From the NCBI RefSeq assembly GCF_036178145.1, contig NZ_CP108067.1, positions 5,580,001 to 5,644,000 on the forward strand: 64,000 bases of DNA. Reading direction: 5' to 3'. The notes below the pieces were generated by a model. The model saw nothing but the letters and a program-made list of their open reading frames with translations, made no database searches and was not told the origin of the DNA. Made by a program: the position numbers and the translations under genes. This DNA is from Streptomyces sp. NBC_00273 (lineage in GTDB: Bacteria; Actinomycetota; Actinomycetes; Streptomycetales; Streptomycetaceae). Every line of letters starts with the position of its first letter. Within the stretch, counting starts at the first letter, position 1. Positions 23,457-37,158 of this stretch are shown piece by piece.

Positions 23457-25922
23457 ATGACGCAGCGGGCTGGAACCGAATCCGACGGGCCGGAGCCGGG
23501 CGGCGGGACGGCCGCCCCCGCCATCGACGCGGGAGCGGAGCTGGACCCCGTACACCCGATGCGACCGCCCGCGCCCCGGTTCAAGCCGGGCGGGCTGAGC
23601 ACCGCCGAGGTCGCCGAGCGCGTCGCGCGGGGCGAGGTCAACGACGTTCCCGTCCGGAGCAGCCGCTCCACCACCGACATCGTCCGCGCCAACGTCTTCA
23701 CCCGGTTCAACGCGATCATCGGCGTGCTCTGGGCGATCATGCTCGTCGTCGCACCGATCCAGGACAGCCTCTTCGGGTTCGTGATCGTCGCCAACACCGG
23801 CATCGGCATCATCCAGGAACTGCGCGCCAAGAAGACCCTCGACAGCCTCGCCGTCATCGGCGAGGTCAAACCCAGCGTGCGCCGCGACGGCCGGACCGCC
23901 GAGATCTCCACCTCCGAGATCGTCCTCGGCGACGTCATCGAACTCGGTCCCGGCGACAAGGTCGTCGTCGACGGGTCCGTCGGCGAGGCCGACGGCCTGG
24001 AGATCGACGAATCCCTGCTCACCGGCGAGGCCGATCCCGTCCTGAAGAAGCCCGGCGACCCGGTCATGTCCGGCTCCTTCGTCGTCGCCGGCGGCGGCGC
24101 CTTCACCGCCACCAAGGTCGGCCGCGAGGCCTACGCCGCCCAGTTGGCCGAAGAGGCCTCCCGCTTCACGCTCGTCCACTCCGAGCTGCGCTCCGGCATC
24201 TCCACCATCCTCAAGTACGTCACCTGGATGATGATCCCGACCTCGATCGGCCTGATCATCAGCCAGCTCCTCGTCAAGGACAACAACCTCAAGGACTCCA
24301 TCGCCCGGACCGTCGGCGGCATCGTCCCGATGATCCCCGAGGGGCTCGTCCTGCTCACCTCCGTGGCCTTCGCGATCGGCGTCATCCGGCTCGGCCGCAA
24401 GCAGTGCCTGGTCCAGGAGCTGCCCGCCATCGAAGGCCTGGCCCGCGTCGACGTGGTCTGCCTCGACAAGACCGGCACCCTCACCGAGGGCGGCATGGAC
24501 GTCACCGAGCTGCGTCCGCTCGGCGGCGCCGAGCCGGCGTACGTCAAGAAGGTGCTCGGCGCCCTCGGGGAGTCCGACCCGCGCCCCAACGCCAGCCTCC
24601 AGGCGATCATCGACGCCTACCCCGACATGGCCGAGTGGCGCTGCACCGAGTCCCTGCCCTTCTCATCCGCCCGCAAGTACAGCGGCGCCAGCTTCAGCGA
24701 GGGCGACGGAGAGAACAACACCTGGCTGCTCGGCGCACCCGACGTGCTGCTCCCCGCCGGGGACCCGGCCCTCGACGAGATCAACGACCTCAACGAGCAG
24801 GGACTGCGCGTCCTGCTGCTGGCCCGCTCCGCCCGCGAACTCGACGACGCGGCCGTCGCCACCGGGGTCCGGCCGACCGCCCTGGTCGTCCTGGAACAGC
24901 GCCTGCGCCCCGACGCCGCCGACACCCTGCGCTACTTCGAGGACCAGAACGTCAGCGCGAAGGTCATCTCCGGCGACAACGCGGTCTCCGTCGGCGCGGT
25001 CGCCGGCAAACTGGGTCTGCCGGGCGCCGAGAACACCGTGGACGCCCGGAAGCTCCCCGCCGACCAGGCCGACATGGCGAAGGTCCTCGACGAGAACTCG
25101 GTCTTCGGGCGGGTCAGCCCGCAGCAGAAGCGGGACATGGTGGGAGCCCTCCAGTCCAAGGGACACACGGTCGCCATGACGGGCGACGGAGTCAACGACG
25201 TGCTCGCCCTCAAGGACGCCGACATCGGCGTCAGCATGGGCTCGGGCTCGGAGGCGACCAAGGCCGTGGCCCAGATCGTCCTCCTCAACAACAGCTTCTC
25301 GACCCTGCCCTCGGTGGTCGCCGAGGGCCGCCGGGTCATCGGCAACATCACCCGCGTGGCCACCCTCTTCCTCACGAAGACGGTCTACTCGGTGCTCCTG
25401 GCCATCCTCGTGGTCTGCTCGCAGGTCGAGTACCCCTTCCTGCCCCGCCACCTGACGCTGCTGTCCACGCTCACCATCGGCATCCCGGCCTTCTTCCTGG
25501 CCCTGGCACCGAACAAGGAGCGCGCGAAACCGCACTTCGTGAAGCGGGTCATGCGGTACGCCATCCCCGGCGGCGCCATCGCGGCCGTGGCCACCTTCGT
25601 CTCGTACCTGATCGCCCGCCACCACTACACGGGCCAGGGCGCACTCGAAGCCGAGTCCAGCGCGGCCACGCTGACGCTGTTCCTGACGTCCATGTGGGTA
25701 CTGGCGATCATCGCCCGCCCCTACACGTGGTGGCGGGTGGCCCTGGTCGGCGCGATGGGCGGGGCGTTCCTGATCGTCCTCGTCGTGCCGTGGCTGCAGG
25801 ACTTCTTCCAGCTCAAGCTGGTGGGCGTCACGGTGCCGTGGATCGCGGTGGCCGTCGCCGTGGGCGCGGCCGTCTTGATCGAGTTCACCTTCAGGTGGGT
25901 CGACCGCAAGTTCCCGGCCTGA
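23457..25922 (+). CDS. ctpE: P-type cation ATPase, CtpE-like
   Basis: An 821-residue P-type ATPase. Actuator domain with LLTGEADP; ion-path helix IVPMIPEGLVLLTS; phosphorylation site DKTGTLTEG with Asp337; hinge motif TGDGVND at about 575-581; ten or so transmembrane helices in total. There are no N-terminal metal-binding CxxC domains, and the membrane PEGL motif and the STTDIVRANVFTRFNAIIG start match mycobacterial CtpE, which is reported to act in calcium uptake. The Ca role is therefore by homology. TAACGT ends 8 bp before the ATG, suggesting a leaderless transcript. Confidence 0.88.
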   Translation: MTQRAGTESDGPEPGGGTAAPAIDAGAELDPVHPMRPPAPRFKPGGLSTAEVAERVARGEVNDVPVRSSRSTTDIVRANVFTRFNAIIGVLWAIMLVVAPIQDSLFGFVIVANTGIGIIQELRAKKTLDSLAVIGEVKPSVRRDGRTAEISTSEIVLGDVIELGPGDKVVVDGSVGEADGLEIDESLLTGEADPVLKKPGDPVMSGSFVVAGGGAFTATKVGREAYAAQLAEEASRFTLVHSELRSGISTILKYVTWMMIPTSIGLIISQLLVKDNNLKDSIARTVGGIVPMIPEGLVLLTSVAFAIGVIRLGRKQCLVQELPAIEGLARVDVVCLDKTGTLTEGGMDVTELRPLGGAEPAYVKKVLGALGESDPRPNASLQAIIDAYPDMAEWRCTESLPFSSARKYSGASFSEGDGENNTWLLGAPDVLLPAGDPALDEINDLNEQGLRVLLLARSARELDDAAVATGVRPTALVVLEQRLRPDAADTLRYFEDQNVSAKVISGDNAVSVGAVAGKLGLPGAENTVDARKLPADQADMAKVLDENSVFGRVSPQQKRDMVGALQSKGHTVAMTGDGVNDVLALKDADIGVSMGSGSEATKAVAQIVLLNNSFSTLPSVVAEGRRVIGNITRVATLFLTKTVYSVLLAILVVCSQVEYPFLPRHLTLLSTLTIGIPAFFLALAPNKERAKPHFVKRVMRYAIPGGAIAAVATFVSYLIARHHYTGQGALEAESSAATLTLFLTSMWVLAIIARPYTWWRVALVGAMGGAFLIVLVVPWLQDFFQLKLVGVTVPWIAVAVAVGAAVLIEFTFRWVDRKFPA

Positions 25923-25961
25923 CCGGGACCGGCCAGCCTCGGGCGCAGGCCCTGGTCCGGG

Positions 25962-27203
25962 TCAGGAGACCGATACGCGCTGCTGGCCCTCGGCGGTGGC
26001 GCCCTGCCGGGGGGCCGGGACGCCGCCGTCCGTGGGACGGCGCCGGCCGATGTCCTTCAGGCGCATCGCCGGGCGTTCGACCAGGTGCCAGGAGAGCACC
26101 GCCGCGACCAGCGCGCCGGCCAGGGAGAGCCCCAGGTAGGCGGCGAAACCCCAGCGCGCACCACCGAGGACGGCCAGCGCCTGCTGCACGAGGAAGCCGT
26201 AGATGTAGATGCCGTACGAGTAGTCGTGCTTGGCGCCGATCCGCTGGAACGGCTTGGGCAGCCGGATGGCCAGCCACAGCAGCAGGTAGCAGAAGGCCGG
26301 CACGCCCAGGGCGAAGAAGTACCCGTAGTGCAGGGTCAGCACGAACACCACGGCGCTGAGCGCCGCCAGCGGGTCGCTGACCGGGACGCGCTCCTTGTAG
26401 AGCTCCAGCACCGCGCCGAGGGCGAAGGCGAAGCCGAGGTAGACCATGTAGTTCACGCTGTGCGGGCCCATCAGCGGAATGACCAGGTCACCGCCGTGCG
26501 CCGCCGTCCCGGCCCCGGCGTTCAGACGGTTGCCGACGGCGTCACCGACGACCAGGCCGCCCAGGACCACCGCCACCGCCAGGACGGTCCGCCGGGACCG
26601 CACCAGCGAGCCGCCCAGCGCGAGCAGGCCGACTCCGAGATAGCAGAGGATCTCGTAGGCCAGCGACCACAGGGCGCCGTTCATCGCCGCGTTGTGCGTG
26701 AGCCCCTTGGTGGTGCCGGTCTCCATCACACCGGATATCCCCCACTGCCCGACGCCGACGGCCCAGTTCGCCTCGACGTAGGCGAAGGGTCCCTGCGGGT
26801 GGTCCCAGAACCCGGCCGTGCTGCCGTGCTGCCGCCAGTACAGGAAAGGGGCCACGGCGAAGGCCGTGACGGCCATGCAGACCCAGAAGCCGGGCAGCAG
26901 GCGCAGCGCGCGGTGCCACAGGAAGCGGCCGACGGGCAGCCGGTTCCCGCTGCGCGTCACGAGGATGCCGGAGAGGAAGAAGAAGCCGAAGACGGCCATC
27001 TTCCCGAGGTCTATCTGCCCCTGCGAGAAGCCGTGACCGAGCTCATGGCTGCCGAAGCCGAGGATGCCCGCGTGCGAGACCACGACGGCGGACGCGAGGA
27101 ACAGCCGCAGGAGGCCCAGGCTGTTGTTCCGGCCGGAAAACAGCTCGGACACCGGCCCGCGGGACCAGCGGAAGCCGGCCGGAAGGGCTCTCCTGTCGGG
27201 CAT
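25962..27203 (-). CDS. Membrane acyltransferase (acyltransferase 3 / OafA type)
   Basis: A 413-residue integral membrane O-acyltransferase. SGRNNSLGLLRLFLASAVVVSHAG at residues 21-44 includes the conserved R and H of the family, followed by FGFFFLSGILVTRS, and RALRLLPGFWVCM. About ten helices. These enzymes acetylate or acylate surface polysaccharides, lipids or natural products; the substrate here is unknown. GGGGGAG precedes the ATG at 27203. It is convergent with the P-type ATPase and has a good sigma-70-like promoter upstream. Confidence 0.88.
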   Translation of the reverse strand: MPDRRALPAGFRWSRGPVSELFSGRNNSLGLLRLFLASAVVVSHAGILGFGSHELGHGFSQGQIDLGKMAVFGFFFLSGILVTRSGNRLPVGRFLWHRALRLLPGFWVCMAVTAFAVAPFLYWRQHGSTAGFWDHPQGPFAYVEANWAVGVGQWGISGVMETGTTKGLTHNAAMNGALWSLAYEILCYLGVGLLALGGSLVRSRRTVLAVAVVLGGLVVGDAVGNRLNAGAGTAAHGGDLVIPLMGPHSVNYMVYLGFAFALGAVLELYKERVPVSDPLAALSAVVFVLTLHYGYFFALGVPAFCYLLLWLAIRLPKPFQRIGAKHDYSYGIYIYGFLVQQALAVLGGARWGFAAYLGLSLAGALVAAVLSWHLVERPAMRLKDIGRRRPTDGGVPAPRQGATAEGQQRVSVS

Positions 27204-27282
27204 GACGCTCCCCCTGAACGATTCCCTGAGGGCGCGTTCTCTTCGTGGTCGTGGATCCGCCGGTCGGGCGAAAGCACTGATC

Positions 27283-27311
27283 AGTCTGAGTCGGCACGTG
27301 CCGCCTGTCAA
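27283..27311 (-). promoter_or_regulatory. Candidate promoter of the acyltransferase gene
   Basis: On the minus strand, TTGACA (27306-27311), a 17-bp spacer, then CAGACT (27283-27288). The -35 is a perfect consensus. The palindrome ACTGATCAGT (27276-27285) overlaps the -10 and could be an operator. About 75 bp of leader would separate it from the ATG. Confidence 0.5.
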
Positions 27312-27387
27312 AGGGAGCGCACGGTTTCCGGGCGCCCGCGCGCCCGCCTCCCGGCCCGTTCCCGGCCCGCTTCCGGCCCGCCTCCCG

Positions 27388-30300
27388 TCAGTCGAACCAG
27401 CGGTCCCGGGCCAGTTCCGCCGTGCGCGACGGGTCCTCCAGCAGCGCCGCCACCTCGAAGCGGCGCGGCCACTGGCCCGCCGACCAGGCGAGGCCGGCGG
27501 CCACGCCTTCCAGCGTGGACGCGTGGAGCGTGCCATCGGGGGTGCGGCGCCAGTCGAGCTCCGTGCCGCCCGCGACCAGCTCCTCGTGCTCGACGTACGT
27601 CGTCGGAGTGGCCGGACCCAGCAGCACGAGCACCGACTCCGGCACCTCGTGCTCCTCGCCGGGCGTGGTCACCTCCGCCGGAACCGTCTGCGAGAGGCGG
27701 CGGACCTGGAGCAGCTCCGCGAGGTCCGCCGCGCGCGCCGGGGGGACCGGCAGCAGCGGCAGCCCCGCCGTCAGCGGGAGCAGGTCCGGGGCGTCCGCGA
27801 TCACCGCGTCGGCCGCGTCCACCACGAGCACCTCGCCGTCCACCACCGCGCGCAGCTCGTCCGGGAGGGTGACCTGCTCGGGGTCCAGATCGGCCAGCGC
27901 GCCGTACAGGCCGTGCAGCTGCTGGCCGGTGACCTCGCGGTCCGGGTCGGCGAGCCGGGCCAGCAGTTCGGCGGCGCCGCCGGGCTCGTCCAGCAGGGCC
28001 GCCACGGTGGTCCGTACGCCCAGCGCCCGCAGGACCTGCTCGTCCTCGAAGCCCGTGGCGTCCGCCGAGGTGTAGAGGCCTTGCAGCAGCGGGTCGCCGC
28101 CCGCCGCGCGCAGGCCCGCCGGGCGGCGGCCGTCGAGCACCGGGTGGTCGCGCAGCCACCACGCGGTGTACGGGCGCACCGACTGCGTGGTGCCGTCCGG
28201 CAGCAGGATCCGCACGGGCTGGGTCAGCGCGTCGCGCAGCGGCGGCTGGGCGAGCATGGCGAGGGCCTGCGGCCAGCAGTCGTCGTCGACGAGGTCGAGG
28301 TCGCGGACGGCGATCAGCTCGGTCGCCACCGGCGGGACCGGGAGGTCCGGCAGCTGGTCCAGGACGTCCTCGCACCACACGTCGACCGCGTCCAGCAGGC
28401 CCGCGTCGTCGGGCTCGGCGAAATCGCCCTCGCGCGGTTCCAGTTCGTCCGGGTCGAGGACCACGTCGGTGGCGCGGACCAGCTGGAAGGTGGCCAGGAC
28501 CCCGCAGGCGGTGAGCGGGCCCGCGCCCCACCGCTCGGCGAGGTCCGCGTCCACGTACGGCACCTCGTCCTCGCGGATCACCGAGGCCAGCGGGCTGCCC
28601 GGCAGCAGGAGCTCGCCCGCCGGGACCAGTTCCCCCTCCTCGTCCGGCAGGGCCAGCGCGCCGAGCCAGGGCTCGTCGCCCGGCGCCAGCTCGGCGTCCT
28701 GGACCAGCCCGAGGACCACCTCGGCCAGTTCGTCGGCGTCCAGGGTGTCGGCGTCCTCGTCCCAGATCTCCCCCGCGTCGAGGGAGGCGGCGACGGCCGC
28801 CCGCACCTGCGGGGTCGTCAGGACCGCCCGCGCCGTGGCCGGGAGCGCGCCGAGCTTCTCCAGCAGCGGGTGCGCCGCGTCCGGGTGGGCCACCTTCAGG
28901 CCCAACCGGGCCAGGCTCGTCGGCGTGTCCGCGCCCGGCAGCAGGATGTGCCGGGGGCCGATCGAGGTGCGGCCGTCGGCGAGCGGCACGGGCAGCCCGG
29001 ACAGCCGGTCGGGGTCCACCCCGGCGAGGCTGTCGTAGAGCCGGTGCCACCACTCCGGGGTCCGCTCGATGCCCGCGATCCGCTCGATGGCATCGCCCAG
29101 CGGGAGCCGGCCCACCCCCAGGGTGCGCAGCTCGGCCCGGCGCTCCAGGCCCGCCGGCAGCAGGGTCGGCAGGACCTCGGCGAGGACGCGCACGGTGTCG
29201 GCGCCCGCGCCCTCCACCACCTCGGCCTCGAAGGGGCGCAGGGCGGCGCGCTCCTCCGCGTGCTCGGGCGGCGCGGCCGGCGCGAGGAAGGCGGTACGGG
29301 GCAGGCGCTGGAGCACGGCCGCGCGCAGGGCCCCGTCCAGCTCGCCCTTGCCGAGCGGGCCGGGCACCAGGTCCACGAGGGCGGTCGTCACCGGGTCCCA
29401 GGCGCCGAGGAGTTCGGCGTACGCGTCGGCCGCGCGCTCCACGAGGAAGTCGAGCAGCGGGCCCGGCGCGGGGTGGCGGCGGGTGGTGTCCAGCGGCAGG
29501 GTCGCGATGAGCAGCGCCGGGATGCCGAGCGGCTCGTCGGTGGGGGTCGGCGCGTGCACCACGGGGGCCGTGGCCGGGCGGACCGGGGCGCCGTCGGAGT
29601 CGACGGGCACCGCCCAGGACACCGCCCAGGCCGGCCGCAGCCGCTCCTCGACGGGCCGGTCGGCGAGCAGCGCGCGCTCGATGGGGCCGCCGTGGCGGAC
29701 GGTGCGCCAGCGGTGGGTGACCGTACCGGAGGCGGTGGTGTCCTCGATGACCGTGTACGGGCCCTCGTCACGCCGGTACAGGGTGCGCGCACCCGCGGAC
29801 GGGGTCTCCACCACGACCTCGCGCAGCCCGGGCAGGGTGAGCAGCAGGGCGTCGTCGACGCCCGCCAGCAGCCGTTCCACCAGACCCTCGGCGGCGGCGT
29901 CGCGCAGCGGGAGGACCACGACGGTGTCGTAGCCCTCGGGGGCGGTGCCCTCGGCGGGCAGCGGGAGGCGCAGCAGCGGAACGTGCCCGTCGCGGCGGCG
30001 CAGTTCGTCGCCGAGGCCGGGGCTGCCGACGGCGGCGCCCCGGGCCAACTCCCGGGCCTCGGCCAGGGACCAGCGCACTCCGCCGTGGCGGCCGAGCACC
30101 GCGGGTTCGTCGGAGACGGCCAGCACGGCCGCGAAGCCCACGCCGAACCGGCCGACGCTGTCGCCGGCGGGCTCCCGCTTGGCGGAGGCGCGCAGGGTGC
30201 TCAGCGACTCCACGCCCGTCGCGTCCAGCGGGGCACCGGTGTTGGCGACGGCCAGCAGCGCGTGCCCGCCCTCGCCCTCGTGCAGGGTGAGCCGCAGCCG

Positions 30301-30519
30301 GCCGGGCACCTGGGCCCGGGCCGCGGCGTCGGCGGCGTTCTGCGCCAGCTCGATGACGAGCCGGTCCCGGTAGCCGCCGAGCGCCAGGTCCTCCTCGGCA
30401 TTGGCGTCCTCGCGGAACCGGGCCGGGCCCGCACCCCACGCGTCGAGCACCCCGCGCCGCAGCCGGGCCGTGCCGAAGGGGTCCACACCGCTCTGGGCCG
30501 CCGTCACTCGCACGCTCAC
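27388..30519 (-). CDS. Sacsin/HSP90-like N-terminal ATPase-domain protein
   Basis: A 1043-residue protein whose first 200 residues form a GHKL ATPase domain like that of sacsin and HSP90: VIELAQNAADAA (Glu57 and Asn61), LAVANTGAPLD for the DxGxG region, and GRFGVGFAAVLAVSD as the glycine lid. The remaining 800 residues are acidic, rich in LPDGT/LLPG strands and helices, without a domain I can name. Such proteins are common in actinobacteria and have no proven role; chaperone-like activity is inference. GTG at 30519 follows GGAGG by 7 nt. It lies downstream of serC, separated by a hairpin. Confidence 0.85.
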   Translation of the reverse strand: MSVRVTAAQSGVDPFGTARLRRGVLDAWGAGPARFREDANAEEDLALGGYRDRLVIELAQNAADAAARAQVPGRLRLTLHEGEGGHALLAVANTGAPLDATGVESLSTLRASAKREPAGDSVGRFGVGFAAVLAVSDEPAVLGRHGGVRWSLAEARELARGAAVGSPGLGDELRRRDGHVPLLRLPLPAEGTAPEGYDTVVVLPLRDAAAEGLVERLLAGVDDALLLTLPGLREVVVETPSAGARTLYRRDEGPYTVIEDTTASGTVTHRWRTVRHGGPIERALLADRPVEERLRPAWAVSWAVPVDSDGAPVRPATAPVVHAPTPTDEPLGIPALLIATLPLDTTRRHPAPGPLLDFLVERAADAYAELLGAWDPVTTALVDLVPGPLGKGELDGALRAAVLQRLPRTAFLAPAAPPEHAEERAALRPFEAEVVEGAGADTVRVLAEVLPTLLPAGLERRAELRTLGVGRLPLGDAIERIAGIERTPEWWHRLYDSLAGVDPDRLSGLPVPLADGRTSIGPRHILLPGADTPTSLARLGLKVAHPDAAHPLLEKLGALPATARAVLTTPQVRAAVAASLDAGEIWDEDADTLDADELAEVVLGLVQDAELAPGDEPWLGALALPDEEGELVPAGELLLPGSPLASVIREDEVPYVDADLAERWGAGPLTACGVLATFQLVRATDVVLDPDELEPREGDFAEPDDAGLLDAVDVWCEDVLDQLPDLPVPPVATELIAVRDLDLVDDDCWPQALAMLAQPPLRDALTQPVRILLPDGTTQSVRPYTAWWLRDHPVLDGRRPAGLRAAGGDPLLQGLYTSADATGFEDEQVLRALGVRTTVAALLDEPGGAAELLARLADPDREVTGQQLHGLYGALADLDPEQVTLPDELRAVVDGEVLVVDAADAVIADAPDLLPLTAGLPLLPVPPARAADLAELLQVRRLSQTVPAEVTTPGEEHEVPESVLVLLGPATPTTYVEHEELVAGGTELDWRRTPDGTLHASTLEGVAAGLAWSAGQWPRRFEVAALLEDPSRTAELARDRWFD

Positions 30520-30611
30520 GCCGCTGCCTCCAAGAATCGCCGCCGGAGCCCTGAAGGTACCGCGTGCGGGCAAACCCCCACGCCGGTGGCCTCGGGGTGT
30601 CCGGGGAACGC

Positions 30612-30648
30612 CGAAGCCCCCGGTGACGGCAGGTCACCGGGGGCTTCG
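30612..30648. terminator. Perfect 16-bp hairpin downstream of serC
   Basis: CGAAGCCCCCGGTGAC (30612-30627) pairs perfectly with 30633-30648 across the 5-nt loop GGCAG. It is 22 bp past the serC stop on the minus strand and should end that transcript before the sacsin-like gene. Confidence 0.85.
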
Positions 30649-30670
30649 CGGCGCACCGGGCGGGTGAGGG

Positions 30671-34651
<3,981 letters not shown>

Positions 34652-34719
34652 CGCAGAGTTATCACGGTTGTAAGGCAGGAAATGCGGCGACACTCCTTAC
34701 GGGCCCTTAGTCTGGAGAG

Positions 34720-35697
34720 ATGCCCGCACCTTCCTCTTCGTCCTCCCCGGCGGCCTCGCCGGCCGTCGCCGCACCGGCCCCGTCGCCCGCCAAGGGCTCG
34801 GGTCCGGGTTCCGGTTCTGGTCCGGGGTCCAGTTCCGGTTCCGGCCTCGGTCCCGTGGCGCTGGTGATCTCGGCGGGGATCTCGGTGCAGTTCGGCGCGG
34901 CACTCGCGGTCATGATCATGCCGAGGGCGGGCGCGGCGGGCGTGGTCACCCTGCGCCTCGCGGCCGCCGCGCTCGTGCTGCTGCTCCTGTGCCGCCCGAA
35001 GGTGCGCGGCTATTCCCGTTCCGACTGGGGCACGGTGCTCGCCTTCGGCGTCGCCATGGCCGGTATGAACGGCCTCTTCTACCAGTCGATCGACCGGATC
35101 CCGCTCGGCCCGGCGGTCACCCTGGAGGTCCTCGGACCGCTCGCCCTCTCCGTCATCGTCTCCCGGCGCCTGGTCAACGTCTTGTGGGCCGGCCTCGCGC
35201 TCGGCGGTGTGGTCCTGCTGTCCGGGCACGGCGGGGGCGGCCTCGGCTTCGGCTCCCTCGACCCGCTGGGCGCGGCGTTCGCGCTCGGGGCGGGCGCGAT
35301 GTGGGCGGCGTACATCGTGTTCAGCGCGCGCACGGGCCGCCGCTTCCCGCAGGCGGACGGGCTCGCGCTGGCGATGGCGGTGGCCGCGGTCATCTCGCTG
35401 CCGCTGGGCATCGCCGAAGCCGGCTCGGCCCTGCTGGTCCCGAGCACGCTGGCCCTCGGCCTGGGCGTGGCCGTCCTGTCCTCCGTCTTGCCGTACACGC
35501 TGGAACTGCTCGCGCTGCGGCGGATGCCGGCGCCGACCTTCGCGATCCTGATGAGCCTGGAGCCGGCCATCGCCGCCGCCGCGGGCTTCCTCGTCCTGAA
35601 CCAGGCCATGTCCGCACTGGACGCCCTGGCCATCGCCCTCGTGATCGCGGCCAGCATGGGTGCGGTCCGCTCGCAGATCCGGAAGAAGGCCGCCTGA
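34720..35697 (+). CDS. EamA/RhtA family exporter
   Basis: A 325-residue drug/metabolite transporter with ten helices after residue 45. Paired EamA domains are seen, with SIDRIPLGPAVTLEVLGPLALSVI in the first and LALRRMPAPTFAILMSLEPAIAAAAGFLVLNQ in the second, as in threonine/homoserine exporters of the RhtA group. The first 45 residues are an unusual Ser/Pro/Gly low-complexity stretch (GSGPGSGSGPGSSSGSG). GGAGAG precedes the ATG. Its stop overlaps the start of the DUF1801 gene by one base. Confidence 0.88.
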   Translation: MPAPSSSSSPAASPAVAAPAPSPAKGSGPGSGSGPGSSSGSGLGPVALVISAGISVQFGAALAVMIMPRAGAAGVVTLRLAAAALVLLLLCRPKVRGYSRSDWGTVLAFGVAMAGMNGLFYQSIDRIPLGPAVTLEVLGPLALSVIVSRRLVNVLWAGLALGGVVLLSGHGGGGLGFGSLDPLGAAFALGAGAMWAAYIVFSARTGRRFPQADGLALAMAVAAVISLPLGIAEAGSALLVPSTLALGLGVAVLSSVLPYTLELLALRRMPAPTFAILMSLEPAIAAAAGFLVLNQAMSALDALAIALVIAASMGAVRSQIRKKAA

Positions 35698-36044
35698 TGG
35701 ACGTCGCCACCTACCTGGCCGAGGTCCCCGAGGCCCGGCGGGAGGCTCTGGTGCGGCTGCGGGAGCTGTGCCTGGAGGAGCTGACCGGGTTCGAGGAGGG
35801 GATCGCGTACGGGATGCCGGTGTACGTGCGGGCGGGTGCGACCGACGGCGAGATCGCCTGGGCGAACCAGAAGCAGTACATCTCCTTCTACCTGATGCGC
35901 ACGGACGTCCGGGACGCCTTCGCGGACCGCCTCGCCCCCCACGACATGGGCAAGGTCTGCCTGCGCTTCCGCAACCCCGCCAAGGTCGACTTCGACCTCC
36001 TCCGGGACCTCCTGCGAGCGACGGCGACGGCGACGGCGGGCTGA
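35697..36044 (+). CDS. DUF1801 / YdhG-type protein
   Basis: A 115-residue protein of the DUF1801 group (iron-chaperone-like YdhG fold): VPEARREALVRLRELC, EGIAYGMPVY, NQKQYISFYLMRTDV and the C-terminal MGKVCLRFRNPAKVDFDLLRDLL. The fold is related to YjbR/CyaY-like proteins; the biochemical role is not settled. The ATG at 35697 overlaps the EamA stop codon (TGATG), so it is translationally coupled to the exporter. The longer frame reported upstream is shadow. Confidence 0.85.
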   Translation: MDVATYLAEVPEARREALVRLRELCLEELTGFEEGIAYGMPVYVRAGATDGEIAWANQKQYISFYLMRTDVRDAFADRLAPHDMGKVCLRFRNPAKVDFDLLRDLLRATATATAG

Positions 36045-37158
36045 GGGGCTGGGCGTGCTTCGGTGTGCGGGAGCCGGGTGGGCGGCATCGGGGATGGGTA
36101 CGGGGGTTTCCCGTCAGTCCCATCGTCCTTCCGTGTCGGGCCGGTCCCTCAAGGGCGCTCCTCCTTCGTCGTCGCGTCGCTTCGCGATGGCCTGCGGCCA
36201 CCCTTGACCGACCGTCCCGCCCCGGAGATACGAAGACTGCCGGGAAGCCCCCGAAGGAACGGGCCGGGGGGATGGCTTCAGGCGCGGGGCGGTCGGAGGC
36301 ACCCGGCCGGGTCGGGCGCGCAGGGCCGCGACCGAGAGACGGGCCCGTCCAGCCCTGGGCCCGGGTCGGTGGGCGCACCCAATCGCTACGCGCTCCTCAT
36401 CTCTCAGCGTCTCCATCCCGTCCTGGGCTGGACATAGGCCGCCACAGATCGCTACGCGCTTCTCCATGACCGCGACCGGCGGTCGTCAGCGGCTGATGAG
36501 AACTGCTGGGAGGGACTGACCGCCGGTACTTCATCCGTTCCGTAGTGGAGCCGGGCCAGCGAGAGCAAGGCGCCACAAACCCATCCCCAAACAGGGGCCT
36601 TCACGCCCCGGACGGCCGTCAGACGCCTCCCGAGGAAAACGCCCGTGGGTCGTGGGCGGCTTGTGTCCGGCCCCGGACGGCCGTCGGACGCTGAGAGTGA
36701 GAAGTAGCCGGGTCGTGGGCGGCTTATGTCCAGCCCCGGACGGCCGTCGGACGCTGAGAGATGAGGAGCGCGTAGCGATCTGGCGCGCCCACCAACCCGG
36801 CCCCAGGGCTGGACGGGCCCGTCTCTCGGTCGTGGCTGTTCGCGCCCGACAGGGCTGGGCATCTCTGATGGCCCCGTCCTGATCCTTGAACACCCGGCCC
36901 GTTCCTTTGGGGGCTTCCCGGCAGTCTTCGTATGTCCGGGGCGGGACGGGCGGTCAAGGGTGGAGCGCAGCGACATCGCGAAGCGACGCGACGAAGGAGC
37001 GCCCTTGAGGGACCGGCCCGAACCGGAGAGACGATCGGACTGACGGGAAACCCCCATACCCATCCCTGATACCGGCCGCCCGGCTCCCGCCCACCGAAGC
37101 CGCCCCGACGCCAACCCGCCCGCCCAGCGTTCGCGGCCGGCCGGGCGGCCGGCCGGGG
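36045..37158. repeat. Gene-free block: long imperfect inverted repeat with central tandem repeats
   Basis: No gene is credible in these 1.1 kb. Arm one, about 36060-36440, reappears as its reverse complement at about 36715-37100. Shared landmarks include GGGTTTCCCGTCAGTCC, CCGGTCCCTCAAGGGCGCTC, CGAAGACTGCCGGGAAGCCC, GACGGGCCCGTCCAGCCCTG and CGCTACGCGCTCCTCATCTC. Estimated identity is about 80-85 percent by eye, with small insertions. The centre holds two direct copies of about 64 bp (GGGTCGTGGGCGGCTT…, starting at 36648 and 36711) and a partial third near 36604. Open frames in it are repetitive and mutually antisense. Confidence 0.8.

Noticed and set aside
36045..37158. Insertion sequence with terminal inverted repeats
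   Set aside because: The arms are far longer than IS ends, the interior is about 270 bp with no transposase, and no target duplication is evident.
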